Assembly: GCA_903844815.1 (NCBI GenBank)
Contig: CAIMVD010000027.1
Span: 1-51,313, forward strand
Length of the DNA: 51,313 bases
Direction: 5' to 3'
Source of the DNA: an uncultured Bacteroidota bacterium
Lineage (GTDB): Bacteria; Bacteroidota; Bacteroidia; Bacteroidales; VadinHA17
The first letter of the stretch is position 1. Every line of letters starts with the position of its first letter. Shown here in pieces: positions 1-7,740 of the stretch. The position numbers were made by a program, and so were the translations under genes. The notes under the pieces are model-generated. The model saw nothing but the letters and a program-made list of their open reading frames with translations. It made no database searches and was not told the DNA's origin.

Positions 1-41
1 AAAAACAGGAATGTAAGGGTTACATATAAACAAATGTATTT

Positions 42-234
42 TAATGTCGTTTAGTTAAGCCCGGGTAATCAGTTTCTTACTCCCCCATTTTACCCCCCTG
101 CCCCACAGAGGGGGTGTTCTTAAATCCCCCCTTGGGGGGGTTGGGGGGTAAAAACACAAGAATAGTAGAGTGGTCCCTGTGGTAAAATATTCTTTTCATG
201 TTTGGTAATAATATTCCTTAACTAAACGCCATTG
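42..234 (-). mobile_element. MITE copy 1 with 10-bp target duplication
   Basis: A 193-bp non-coding element. Its ends are 17-bp terminal inverted repeats, AATGTCGTTTAGTTAAG at 43-59 and CTTAACTAAACGCCATT at 217-233, which match at 16 of 17 positions. It is flanked by a perfect 10-bp direct repeat, AAATGTATTT, at 32-41 and 235-244, which reads as a target-site duplication. The core has runs of C and G that can fold as two short hairpins. A near-identical copy lies at 47373-47563 in the opposite orientation. It encodes no transposase, so it must have been moved in trans. The parent insertion sequence is not in this window and I cannot name its family. Confidence 0.85.
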
Positions 235-565
235 AAATGTATTTATTCATTTTTCGTTTTTGACTTTTATCAGAACCTGAGTATTTTTCCTTTAGAAATT
301 TGTATTTTTCTTTTCTGATAAATAAAAAGTAAGCGATAAAATATGTTACGACAACTAAAGATATTTCTTCATATTGATTTGTAATTAAAAATGACAAGAC
401 CTTATACTTGTCTAAGACCATCAATACTGTGATAAAATTAAAATTTAGCAGTAAAGTTAAGAGTAATAAAGAAAAATGAGCATTGTTCCTTTCACTCTGT
501 CCTCTTAATGTTATTCTATTTAATTTAAAATAGATAATCTCAAAAAACATGTATAAGTTTTTCAT
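218..565 (-). CDS. Small membrane protein, 3' end cut by MITE
   Basis: A 115-residue protein with two clear hydrophobic segments, at about residues 30-50 and 68-84, separated by a short charged loop and followed by a Lys-rich tail. I do not recognise a family. It lies 72 bp downstream of an RHS tip on the same strand, a position where Bacteroidota often carry small membrane proteins that may be RHS immunity genes; that role is inference. The last four codons, MAFS, and the stop come from the MITE terminal repeat. Joining the two copies of the 10-bp duplication gives a frame that stays open from there to the window edge and adds a further hydrophobic stretch, so the native protein was probably longer. 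Confidence 0.55.
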   Translation of the reverse strand: MKNLYMFFEIIYFKLNRITLRGQSERNNAHFSLLLLTLLLNFNFITVLMVLDKYKVLSFLITNQYEEISLVVVTYFIAYFLFIRKEKYKFLKEKYSGSDKSQKRKMNKYISMAFS

Positions 566-637
566 ACCTATTACTTAAAATTAGTAGGCAGCCTCTTTTT
601 GTCTGCTTAATTCTCTCAAATACTGCCAAGTATTAAA

Positions 638-1114
638 TTATGCAGTAGAATGACCATTTATTGATCCCCCATAATAAGGTTCCTCTGCCTTAAACCCATC
701 CCTGTCGATTAACCCTAGAGGATTATTCAATGCATAGGTGTAACTGTTAATGCTCTGGGAGTTGTTACCGTCAACTACGAAAGGATCAACCCCGAGGAAT
801 CTTCCAATAACAGGGTCGTACATTCTACCATTCATATTAATCAACCCATAGCTATCGAGACGCTCGTACCCCGTAAAACCATGGTCGGAGAGTGTTGGTG
901 TAGTAATTTTTTTCTCATAACTTCCTGAGAAGTACTTTGTAATTGTTGAATAGCCAGTCTGGTTTTTAACTGTCATAATCCTTTCACCAAACTGATTATA
1001 CTTCAGATCGCAAATAGTTTTGACATATTCTATTTTGGTTGCCAGGCTACATGCAAAATATTTAATAACTTGTGCCAACTGATCATTATATGCTGAATTA
1101 TTTCCTGAATTTCC
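638..1114 (-). pseudogene. RHS repeat-associated core tip, 5'-truncated
   Basis: The translation holds the hallmark of an RHS core C-terminus: an FTGYERLDSYGLINMNGRMY stretch, then DPVIGRFLGVDPF, then SYTYALNNPLGLIDRDG. RHS proteins are very large YD-repeat shells that carry a variable toxin tip. Here only about 155 codons remain. An in-frame stop lies at 1115-1117, there is no good ATG at the beginning (TTG at 1076-1078 is the first possible start), and only about 18 residues follow the core, so no toxin domain is left. The upstream part still reads like YD-repeat text (LKYNQFGERIMTVKNQTG). This is most likely a broken tip left by recombination. Confidence 0.8.
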
Positions 1115-1225
1115 TTAGTATAGAATTTTTATGAAAAACCACTATTTCTATAATCCGGTGCAAATCTATAAAATCCTATTCTTTATCAAAAGAAGAAGTA
1201 ATTTTAACTCATAAAATATTAGCAG

Positions 1226-1233
1226 TATATTTG
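1226..1233 (+). promoter_or_regulatory. Bacteroidota-type -7 box TATATTTG
   Basis: TATATTTG matches TAnnTTTG exactly. It would start RNA near 1240, about 40 nt before the XRE remnant and about 175 nt before the antitoxin. No clear TTTG -33 box is present at the expected distance. It probably serves the toxin-antitoxin pair now. Confidence 0.4.
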
Positions 1234-1279
1234 CATTTACAGCGAATAAGAACTGTTTTAATACCAAATATAATACAAC

Positions 1280-1402
1280 GTGGCGACTTTTGGTGAAAAA
1301 TTAAGGGATTGCAGGGAAACGAAAAAAATTACCAATGTTCCTGATATGACCATTGACCATGTTCTAGGGGAAAGCCAGGATAAAAATATTGCGACAATTT
1401 AA
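1280..1402 (+). pseudogene. XRE-type regulator N-terminal remnant
   Basis: Starting from GTG at 1280, the frame reads VATFGEKLRDCRETKKIT and then loses resemblance, ending after 40 codons at TAA 1400-1402. The first 18 residues match the usual opening of Bacteroidota helix-turn-helix (XRE) regulators, in which a GEKLR.LRE pattern precedes the DNA-binding helices. The recognition helix itself is missing, so this looks like an internally deleted regulator. It ends 11 bp before the antitoxin, which suggests it was once the first gene of the same operon. The assignment rests on a short motif. Confidence 0.4.
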
Positions 1403-1413
1403 TAATTCAGATT

Positions 1414-1626
1414 ATGATACGAACAGTTATAACACCCGATCAAAATTTTCTTTCATTCAATATTCCTGATAAGTACATTGGTAAAAAGATGGAAGTAATT
1501 GCTTTTGCTGTAGATGAACCTGCGGAAGATGTTATTTACACGACAAAAAGCCGTAAAAGTTTTTCAGCTATTAAATTAAGGACCAAAGATTTTAAATTTA
1601 ACAGGGATGAAGCAAATGAACGTTAA
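1414..1626 (+). CDS. Antitoxin of PIN-type toxin-antitoxin pair
   Basis: A 70-residue protein. The N-terminal half (MIRTVITPDQNFLSFNIPDK) predicts a small beta-rich AbrB-like fold; the C-terminal half (KSFSAIKLRTKDFKFNRDE) resembles the tail that wraps around PIN toxins in Bacteroidota antitoxins. It should neutralise the PIN RNase encoded next and repress the operon as a complex. Its 3' end overlaps the toxin start, an arrangement that couples their translation. The family assignment comes from size, the neighbour and the tail motif, not from a search. Confidence 0.75.
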   Translation: MIRTVITPDQNFLSFNIPDKYIGKKMEVIAFAVDEPAEDVIYTTKSRKSFSAIKLRTKDFKFNRDEANER

Positions 1627-2023
1627 TCGATTTATTGACACCAATATACTTGTTTACTGCTATACCGATGATGAACCGATAAAGCAGCAAAAAGCTTTAG
1701 CCGTCGTCAATAATCAGGATACATTTATTAGTACCCAGGTTTTAGCCGAATTTTCTAATACATTGAAAAAGAAGTTTAAACTCGACTGGCCGAAAGTCAA
1801 GAACGTAATTTCGGAAGTAAATTCCAATTTTAATGTTTTCATAAACAATCCATCTACAATTGACCAAGCTTGCCATATTGCCGATAAATACAAGTATTCC
1901 TTTTATGATTCGCTGATTATTTCAGCAGCGTTGTCCTGTAACTGCAAAACACTTTACTCTGAAGATATGCAAGATAATCAGGTAGTCGAAAACAGCATTA
2001 CTATCGTAAATCCTTTTAAATAA
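1616..2023 (+). CDS. PIN-domain ribonuclease toxin (VapC-like)
   Basis: A 135-residue single PIN domain. The acidic metal-binding residues are visible: D8 in FIDTN near the start, E45 in LAEFSN, D98 in FYDSL, and a further acidic cluster (SEDMQD) at 115-120. PIN toxins of this size cleave RNA, often tRNA or rRNA, when freed from their antitoxin. The start at 1616 sits after a GGGA-like stretch and overlaps the antitoxin by 11 bp; an alternative in-frame ATG at 1607 would add three residues. All key residues are present, so the enzyme is probably active. The specific RNA target cannot be read from the sequence. Confidence 0.85.
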   Translation: MNVNRFIDTNILVYCYTDDEPIKQQKALAVVNNQDTFISTQVLAEFSNTLKKKFKLDWPKVKNVISEVNSNFNVFINNPSTIDQACHIADKYKYSFYDSLIISAALSCNCKTLYSEDMQDNQVVENSITIVNPFK

Positions 2024-2031
2024 AAAAACGA

Positions 2032-2056
2032 ACCGGCATTTCTGCCGGTCCGCCTT
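2032..2056 (+). terminator. Hairpin after toxin-antitoxin operon
   Basis: ACCGGCA (2032-2038), loop TTTC, TGCCGGT (2043-2049): a perfect 7-bp stem 8 bp after the toxin stop, followed after CCGCC by a short T run. It fits a modest intrinsic terminator. Confidence 0.5.
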
Positions 2057-2118
2057 TTACTAACCTGAAACTAACCTAAAAACCTAAACCCTTATTCTGA
2101 TAACCTCAAAGACTAATT

Positions 2119-2835
2119 TCAGTTAGTCTGAAGCGATATCTTAAAAAACCCTGTTGCCTTGTTTGATGCTATCTGGAATTTCCATTCTCCCGTCTTATCC
2201 TGATTTTCTGTTTCAGAGATATTGAATGATTTCCTCCAGTTCAGATTACCGAATTCATCAATTACAATTTCCGAATAGACCTTGCCATTTGGCATAACGA
2301 TCTTAATGCGAATGTCTCCGGCCTTGCAATCTCCCATTACCGACATCAGAACATTATCCACTGTTTTCTCCACTTCGAACGAAAAATCCTTTGCAAAGGT
2401 CTTTTCAGTCACCGACCTTGAAAAATCCCAGGTTGTCCTTTCACCCTCGTCTCCCATAACAGGACCATAAATATTCTCAATCTCAGGTGTGAAAATCATT
2501 GGATCCTCAAACCTGTATGCTCTGTTGCCCCGCTGAACATAAACCCTTGGAACGCTACCTGCACTGTGTGCAGATTCAATATTCACATTTACCTCTTTCA
2601 AGATGTTACTCATCTCATCTGAATGCTTCTGCTGCAACTCATCTAATGCCGCTTTGGCTTCAGTCTGAGCCCTTTGCTGTTCTGCAAGTGCCTTCTTTTG
2701 CTGATCAATCTCCTTCAGGATTTTCAACTCCTTTTCCTGTTCTTCCTTTGTCTTTTCCTGTGCTGCCACCTGCTGAAACGACAAACCTGCCGATACCAGA
2801 ATAATTGCTATTAAAATAAATACCTGTTTTTTCAT
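2119..2835 (-). CDS. Secreted coiled-coil protein of unknown function
   Basis: A 238-residue protein when started at the ATG at 2835, which gives a clean signal peptide (MKKQVFILIAIILVSAGLSF, cleavage after AQ). A longer frame to 2898 lacks this logic. After the signal comes a Glu/Lys/Gln-rich helix of about 60 residues (KEEQEKELKILKEIDQQKKA) that should form a coiled coil, then a roughly 140-residue domain that looks beta-rich. I do not recognise the family. It is divergently placed from the histidine kinase, about 145 bp away, so it could be a target or accessory of that two-component system; this is inference from position only. A TATCTTTA box at 2868-2861 is a weak promoter candidate. Confidence 0.7.
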   Translation of the reverse strand: MKKQVFILIAIILVSAGLSFQQVAAQEKTKEEQEKELKILKEIDQQKKALAEQQRAQTEAKAALDELQQKHSDEMSNILKEVNVNIESAHSAGSVPRVYVQRGNRAYRFEDPMIFTPEIENIYGPVMGDEGERTTWDFSRSVTEKTFAKDFSFEVEKTVDNVLMSVMGDCKAGDIRIKIVMPNGKVYSEIVIDEFGNLNWRKSFNISETENQDKTGEWKFQIASNKATGFFKISLQTN

Positions 2836-2953
2836 GACTGCCTGTATTAGTTTGACAATGTAAAGATACAGCCGGTCTTCCCTTTGTTTTGTTAACATCG
2901 GGTTAATGCAGGGTTAATGTCGCCAAAACAGTCATTGTTAATAATAAAATGAA

Positions 2954-2961
2954 TATTTTTG
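2954..2961 (+). promoter_or_regulatory. -7 box TATTTTTG before histidine kinase
   Basis: An exact TAnnTTTG match placing the RNA start about 12 nt before the kinase ATG. No good TTTG is seen at the -33 position, though ATTG occurs upstream. Confidence 0.45.
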
Positions 2962-2979
2962 GGTAAATAATCTTTTAAA

Positions 2980-4374
2980 ATGAAAAAGAGGAATACGGTT
3001 CTGACACTTGGCATTACATCAATAATCCTGCTTGTGACTGTCCAGATTTTTATTGTCCGGGGGATATGGAAACAGAAAGATGAGCTATTCACTTTAAGGT
3101 ATACGCTCCATTCACAGGAAGCAATGGGCTATATAAACCGGCGGTTGTCAACCGATGGCTTTGATACTGTAAGAATCCTGCTTGGACCCTATTCCGAACA
3201 GGCAAATAAGAAACTGCAAACTGCAAAGGATCCAGAGGAACTAGATGCCCGGAAAAAAGAGATTTATGATTACGTCACCAGCCTGCTTAACCATGAACAG
3301 GATCTGTCTGTTATGCTCTCTTCCTACTTTGAAAGACGCGGATTTGACAAGAACTTTAACTTTTCGATTGTGATAAACAACCTTGAGATGATCAACAAGG
3401 ATACTATAGCGATTCATCAGAGCCAGAGTTTTGCAAACAGACGGAACCAGGGACGAACAGTGAGGTTTGCTCCTCCGGAGACTTCAAAAGAAAAGATCCT
3501 TGTAAACATGAAGGTAATGGAGGACAATAACTACAGGCTCTTCTTCGAGTATTACATTGACTTTACCGACAAGCATCAGCAGATACTGAAAGAAACCCTT
3601 GCCTGGCTTGGGTTAAGTGTTTTCACTATACTGGTGGTGATAATAATCTTCATGGTAACTTATAAAAATCTTGTTGAGGAGAAACGACTTTCAAATCTTA
3701 AGACAGATTTTATAAACAACATGACTCATGAGCTGAAGACGCCACTCTCGACTATAACTGTGGCAGGGAAGACTCTTGAGATGCCCCAGATAAGAACGAA
3801 CGAGCAGAAAATCCTCGAAACGGCTAAGATGATAGGTAAACAAAGTATTCACCTGAACCAGCTCATAAATATGATCCTCGAAATAAGCATGTGGGAACGA
3901 ACACAGTTCCAGCTTGACAAAAGGAAGGTCAATATTGAAGAACTGATGAATGATGTTGTTGAAAGCTTTAAATCGGGAGGCGGCAACGGATCAACCATAA
4001 TTCAGAAATACAATCTCGACGGCGCCCAGGTTGACGTGGATGCAGTTTACTTCACTACATTGATAAACAATCTTTTGTCAAATGCTGTAAAATACTCCGA
4101 CAAAGTACCTGTAATTGAAGTGGAAGGTTTCACAACAGAAGATAAAATATCCATAAGGGTAACAGACAACGGGATTGGGATAAATAAAATCGACCAGAAA
4201 CATGTTTTTGATAAATTCTACAGGGCTTCTACCGGCAATATACACAAATACAAGGGATTGGGACTTGGCCTCTATTATGTCAAAAAGATAGCGGAGGCCC
4301 ATGGTGGTGATGTGACTGTTTCGAGCAGACCAGGAAAAGGAAGCACATTCACAATAACCTTACCGAACTGTTAA
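2980..4374 (+). CDS. Membrane sensor histidine kinase
   Basis: A 464-residue kinase with two membrane segments (about residues 7-27 and 208-228) enclosing a periplasmic sensor region of about 180 residues that I cannot assign. The cytoplasmic part is complete: H-box MTHELKTPLST with phospho-accepting H250, N-box LINNLLSNAVKYS around 361-373, G1 box DNGIG at 396-400, F-box FDKFYR and G2 box GLGLGL near 426-431. It lacks a HAMP domain. It should autophosphorylate H250 and pass phosphate to the response regulator encoded 192 bp downstream. The pair resembles the RprX/RprY type of Bacteroides. The signal it senses is not visible in the sequence. Confidence 0.93.
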   Translation: MKKRNTVLTLGITSIILLVTVQIFIVRGIWKQKDELFTLRYTLHSQEAMGYINRRLSTDGFDTVRILLGPYSEQANKKLQTAKDPEELDARKKEIYDYVTSLLNHEQDLSVMLSSYFERRGFDKNFNFSIVINNLEMINKDTIAIHQSQSFANRRNQGRTVRFAPPETSKEKILVNMKVMEDNNYRLFFEYYIDFTDKHQQILKETLAWLGLSVFTILVVIIIFMVTYKNLVEEKRLSNLKTDFINNMTHELKTPLSTITVAGKTLEMPQIRTNEQKILETAKMIGKQSIHLNQLINMILEISMWERTQFQLDKRKVNIEELMNDVVESFKSGGGNGSTIIQKYNLDGAQVDVDAVYFTTLINNLLSNAVKYSDKVPVIEVEGFTTEDKISIRVTDNGIGINKIDQKHVFDKFYRASTGNIHKYKGLGLGLYYVKKIAEAHGGDVTVSSRPGKGSTFTITLPNC

Positions 4375-4566
4375 TTAATTTATACTGAAGCCTTCAACGA
4401 GAACGGGGTTTCACGGTTATCAGAAATAATAAAATCGGAATAGGCCGGTCGCTTTGGATGAAGAAACAGATAAAAAAATACGAACTCAGGATGCCGGAAT
4501 CGCAGCCGGATACCATAAAAAGATGCTATCTTTACTCATACAATATCATTTAAAAACAAACGGGTT

Positions 4567-5244
4567 ATGAAAGTTTTAGTTGCTGAAGACGACAGGGATT
4601 TCGGAAGTATTTTGACTCAGTATATCTCAATTAGCGGATTCGATGTCACTCTTGGGCGTGACGGCAAGGAGGCCTGGGAACTTTTCCAAAAGGAGAGACC
4701 CGATATCTGCGTTTTCGATGTAATGATGCCTGAAATGGATGGGTTCACCCTCGCAGAAAAAGTTAAAGAGTTGCAGCCCGATATGCCTGTTATTTTCCTT
4801 ACGGCAAAGAGCCTCAAGGAAGATATAGTAAGAGGACTCAAAATCGGAGCCGATGACTATATCACCAAACCCTTTGATCCGGAGGTTCTGATACTGAGGA
4901 TCAATAACATCCTTAAAAGAGCATATTCATCGGCAAACGATGAATTTAAAATATCCGATACAATTCTGAAATACAATACCCTTGAGCTGGTATGCGGAAA
5001 GACGAAGGAAAAACTTACCCTGAAGGAGGCTCAACTGCTGAAGTATTTCATTGTCAACAAAAATAAGATCCTTGCCCGGGAAGATATCCTCACCGAGATC
5101 TGGGGCGAGGATGATTACTTCCTCGGCAGAAGCATGGATGTTTTTATCAGCCGCCTCAGGAAATACGTTTCCGAAGATACAAACATCGATATCCGTACCG
5201 TAAGGGGTACAGGATTCATTCTTGAGGAAATAAACAAGGAATAA
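4567..5244 (+). CDS. OmpR-family response regulator
   Basis: A 225-residue regulator. The receiver domain (1-115) has the acidic pocket E7-D8-D9, phospho-acceptor D51 (FDVMMPEMDG), T79 and K101 (TKPFD). The C-terminal domain (about 128-221) is an OmpR/PhoB winged helix with LTLKEAQLLKYF and the wing motif TVRGTGFIL. It should bind DNA as a dimer after phosphorylation by the upstream kinase. The 192-bp gap from the kinase holds a TATCTTTA box at 4527-4534 that could give it a promoter of its own, but this is weak. Similar to RprY of Bacteroides in architecture; targets unknown. Confidence 0.93.
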   Translation: MKVLVAEDDRDFGSILTQYISISGFDVTLGRDGKEAWELFQKERPDICVFDVMMPEMDGFTLAEKVKELQPDMPVIFLTAKSLKEDIVRGLKIGADDYITKPFDPEVLILRINNILKRAYSSANDEFKISDTILKYNTLELVCGKTKEKLTLKEAQLLKYFIVNKNKILAREDILTEIWGEDDYFLGRSMDVFISRLRKYVSEDTNIDIRTVRGTGFILEEINKE

Positions 5245-5286
5245 AAGGAATCCGATAAGAGGAATCAAGCAATAATAAATAAAAAA

Positions 5287-5427
5287 GCTGTATCAAAAGT
5301 CCTCTGTGTACCTCTGTGCCCCCTCTGTGATCTCTGTGTAAGTTCTTAATTTTGTTACACAGAGTGACACAGAGAAGGCACAGAGAGCCACAGAGAAATC
5401 AAAAAACTAATTTTGATTTGATACAGC
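5287..5427. repeat. 141-bp imperfect palindrome with CTCTGTG units
   Basis: The outer arms GCTGTATCAAA (5287-5297) and TTTGATACAGC (5417-5427) are exact inverted copies. Inside, the left half repeats CTCTGTG four times and the right half repeats CACAGAG-like units four or five times, so almost the whole element can fold on itself around TTAATTTTG. It sits between two convergent genes and could act as a two-way terminator. It resembles repetitive extragenic palindromes of Bacteroidota; no second copy lies in this window. Confidence 0.75.
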
Positions 5428-5449
5428 CTATTTTATCTGATTAGTCAGC

Positions 5450-6556
5450 CTATTTCTTTGCTTCCAGGACTTCTTTTACTTTATTGTAAAGTTCTTCGCC
5501 CCTGAGATTCTTGCCGATGATCGTTCCTGATTCATCAAGAAGGAAGTTGGCAGGAATTGCATTTACGGCATATATTTTTGCAGCGGCGCTATTCCAGTAC
5601 TGAAGATCTGAAACATGAGTCCAAGTCAGTTTGTCATCGTTTATTGCCTTAACCCATGCATCTTTTTCCTGGTCGAGCGATACGCCAAACACATCGAAAC
5701 CCTTCTTATTGAATTCATTGTATACTTTAACAACATTAGGGTTTTCCTGGCGGCAGGGGCCGCACCATGCTGCCCAAAAATCGACAAGCAGTAATTTTGC
5801 ACCTATCTTTGAAGAAAGAGCAACAGGCGAGCCATCAACGTTATTAAGTGTAAAATCAGGAGCTTTCTGTCCTACCGCAACAGACTTCATCACTGCAACT
5901 CTTTCCTTCAAACTCATCATCTGAGGCAGATTCGAGATAACAGTATCCATTGCGTTGATTGCGGTTTCAATTTCATCCGGTTCCATTTCATAACTGAGAC
6001 TCTGAAGGATTGAAGGAGCAACATAGGATGAAGGATTGTTCTTCACAAAACCTTTCTGAAGCAATACCATCTCTTTCTGAATGGAATCTGCCCTTTTCTC
6101 TATGGCGGCAACCAAAGCGGTGTTGCCAGCCTGGCTGGCAGCCTGGTACTGAGTATAGGTTTTGGAATAAGTATCTGATAAAGGCTTGTTAGTTTCGATA
6201 AAAGCCTTGTATTCATCCTGGGTTTTTGAACCTTTTATGTCAGCCTTGAACAGGGAGTCGAGGCTTCCTTTAACAGTTATTTCTGAATTTTCAAGATAGA
6301 ATGAGGTCCTTTTATTTGTATTTCCGGCAACAAGCTGGATCTGCTGAGGATAATCAACATTACCGCCCTTCAGGGTAAACAGGCCTTTCTTTGAAACTGC
6401 AGAGTCAATCTTTACAGTCTTTCCTGCCTCCCTTTTCTGAAGATAGAAAGTGATACTATCCGATCCGGCAACATCCCCCTTTACAACATAACGGGGCTGC
6501 GAGGAACAACCAACTGCCAGGGCAGCAACAAAAGCAAAATATAAAAGTTTTTTCAT
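5450..6556 (-). CDS. TlpA-like thioredoxin lipoprotein (DUF4369)
   Basis: A 368-residue lipoprotein when started at the ATG at 6556, which gives a short signal and the lipobox LAVGC with C17; the longer frame to 6607 adds an unlikely polar leader. Residues about 22-115 match the DUF4369 type of N-terminal domain found before thioredoxins in Bacteroidota. Residues about 226-368 form a TlpA/AhpC-TSA thioredoxin fold with active site WCGPC at 264-268 and the cis-proline region NAIPANFLLD. It should be anchored in the cell envelope and handle disulfide exchange there. Its partner and substrate are unknown. It ends near the palindrome at 5287-5427. Confidence 0.9.
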   Translation of the reverse strand: MKKLLYFAFVAALAVGCSSQPRYVVKGDVAGSDSITFYLQKREAGKTVKIDSAVSKKGLFTLKGGNVDYPQQIQLVAGNTNKRTSFYLENSEITVKGSLDSLFKADIKGSKTQDEYKAFIETNKPLSDTYSKTYTQYQAASQAGNTALVAAIEKRADSIQKEMVLLQKGFVKNNPSSYVAPSILQSLSYEMEPDEIETAINAMDTVISNLPQMMSLKERVAVMKSVAVGQKAPDFTLNNVDGSPVALSSKIGAKLLLVDFWAAWCGPCRQENPNVVKVYNEFNKKGFDVFGVSLDQEKDAWVKAINDDKLTWTHVSDLQYWNSAAAKIYAVNAIPANFLLDESGTIIGKNLRGEELYNKVKEVLEAKK

Positions 6557-6626
6557 ACTGGATAAATTAGATTTTGAGTCTTTTTCTGTTTTTTGTGACG
6601 TGGCCAAAGATATGAATTATTGTCAA

Positions 6627-7721
6627 TTAATGACATCTTTTAAAATATTTCTCTAGCAACTTCAGTGCTGCATTATAGGAAGTTATAGCACCGTCGTGCA
6701 GTTTCTGCTCCATTTCGGGTAGCAGCATTTTAACATCATCGAGATTATAGAATGAACTGTTCAGGTAATCCAGGATTGTGCTGTGCATCCTGATCACGGC
6801 TTGTTGCTTTCTGTGTTCTTCGAAAAAGCCAGATTCTCCGGTCACCTTAACATAATCCTTAATTATTTTCCAGAGATCCAGTATCCCCGAATCAGTAAGA
6901 GCAGAGCAGGTTTGAACCAAAGGTATCCAGTGTGACGGTTTTTGAGGAAACAAACGGAGTGCATTCTGCAGAAGAACTCTGGTACCTTCAGCCCTAAGCT
7001 TATTTGAGCCATCAGCCTTATTGACAGCAATAAGGTCGGCCATCTCCATAATTCCTCTTTTTATTCCCTGAAGGTCATCCCCTGCCCCGCCAATCATCAG
7101 AAGCAGAAAAAAATCAACCATTGAATGAACCGCAGTTTCAGACTGGCCTACTCCAACAGTCTCAACAATAATAGTATCAAAGCCGGCAGCTTCACACAGA
7201 ATAATTGTCTCCCTTGTTTTTCGTGCAACTCCTCCAAGGGTTCCCGCTGATGGTGAAGGCCTTATAAAGGCATTAGGATGAACGCTCAGCAGTTCCATCC
7301 TTGTCTTGTCGCCGAGTATGCTTCCCCGGGTCTGTTCACTGCTCGGGTCTATAGTAAGAACCGCAAGTTTTCGCCCTTCAGCGGTAATATGAAGACCGAA
7401 AGTCTCGATAAAAGTGCTTTTACCTGCACCCGGGATACCCGTAATACCAATCCTTATCGATTTTGCGCTGAAAGGAAGGCACTTCCCTATTATCTCCTGG
7501 GCTGTATCGTAATGTTCGGGCAGAGAACTTTCAACAAGCGTAATTGCCTGACTAAGAATTGTCCTGTTTCCCTCAAGAATTCCTTCGAAAAACTCCTCCG
7601 GAGTATATCTTTTTCTTTTTCTCCTTACTCCCTTCGAAAAGACATTGGGATTTATATTGGGAGGCTGAGAAATCCCTTCCTGAATCTTCAAAGCACTTTT
7701 ATTCTCATCACTCCTTTCCAT
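6627..7721 (-). CDS. meaB: Methylmalonyl-CoA mutase GTPase MeaB
   Basis: A 364-residue G3E-family GTPase that protects and reloads adenosylcobalamin on methylmalonyl-CoA mutase. The P-loop GIPGAGKST lies near residues 95-103, followed by switch text DPSSEQTRGSILGDKTRM, the ETVGVGQSE motif and the NKADGSN nucleotide-specificity motif. The ATG at 7721 is used rather than the TTG one codon earlier. The N-terminal 45 residues are basic and variable. The mutase itself is not in this window, but a biotin-dependent carboxyltransferase of the same pathway lies at 27959-29503. It shares strand with the DUF1573 gene upstream but a terminator-like hairpin separates them. Confidence 0.95.
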   Translation of the reverse strand: MERSDENKSALKIQEGISQPPNINPNVFSKGVRRKRKRYTPEEFFEGILEGNRTILSQAITLVESSLPEHYDTAQEIIGKCLPFSAKSIRIGITGIPGAGKSTFIETFGLHITAEGRKLAVLTIDPSSEQTRGSILGDKTRMELLSVHPNAFIRPSPSAGTLGGVARKTRETIILCEAAGFDTIIVETVGVGQSETAVHSMVDFFLLLMIGGAGDDLQGIKRGIMEMADLIAVNKADGSNKLRAEGTRVLLQNALRLFPQKPSHWIPLVQTCSALTDSGILDLWKIIKDYVKVTGESGFFEEHRKQQAVIRMHSTILDYLNSSFYNLDDVKMLLPEMEQKLHDGAITSYNAALKLLEKYFKRCH

Positions 7722-7740
7722 CAATATTCCTTTTTTTACA

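Larger units (their letters stand above)
1115..1413. other. Gene-poor stretch with promoter and regulator remnant
   Basis: This stretch is AT-rich and holds no intact gene. It contains a perfect TAnnTTTG box at 1226-1233 and a 40-codon frame at 1280-1402 that begins like an XRE-family regulator. Nothing else recognisable was seen between the RHS tip and the toxin-antitoxin pair. Confidence 0.6.

Noticed and set aside
2499-2804. 101-codon plus-strand open frame opposite the coiled-coil gene
   Set aside because: It is the shadow of a gene with a signal peptide and coiled coil on the other strand; the translation is rich in Cys, His and Pro without domain character.
4458-4553. 31-codon frame beginning MKKQIKKYELRMPESQPDTI between the kinase and response regulator genes
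   Set aside because: No family resemblance, no start signal and odd composition at the end; it probably arises by chance in the intergenic region.
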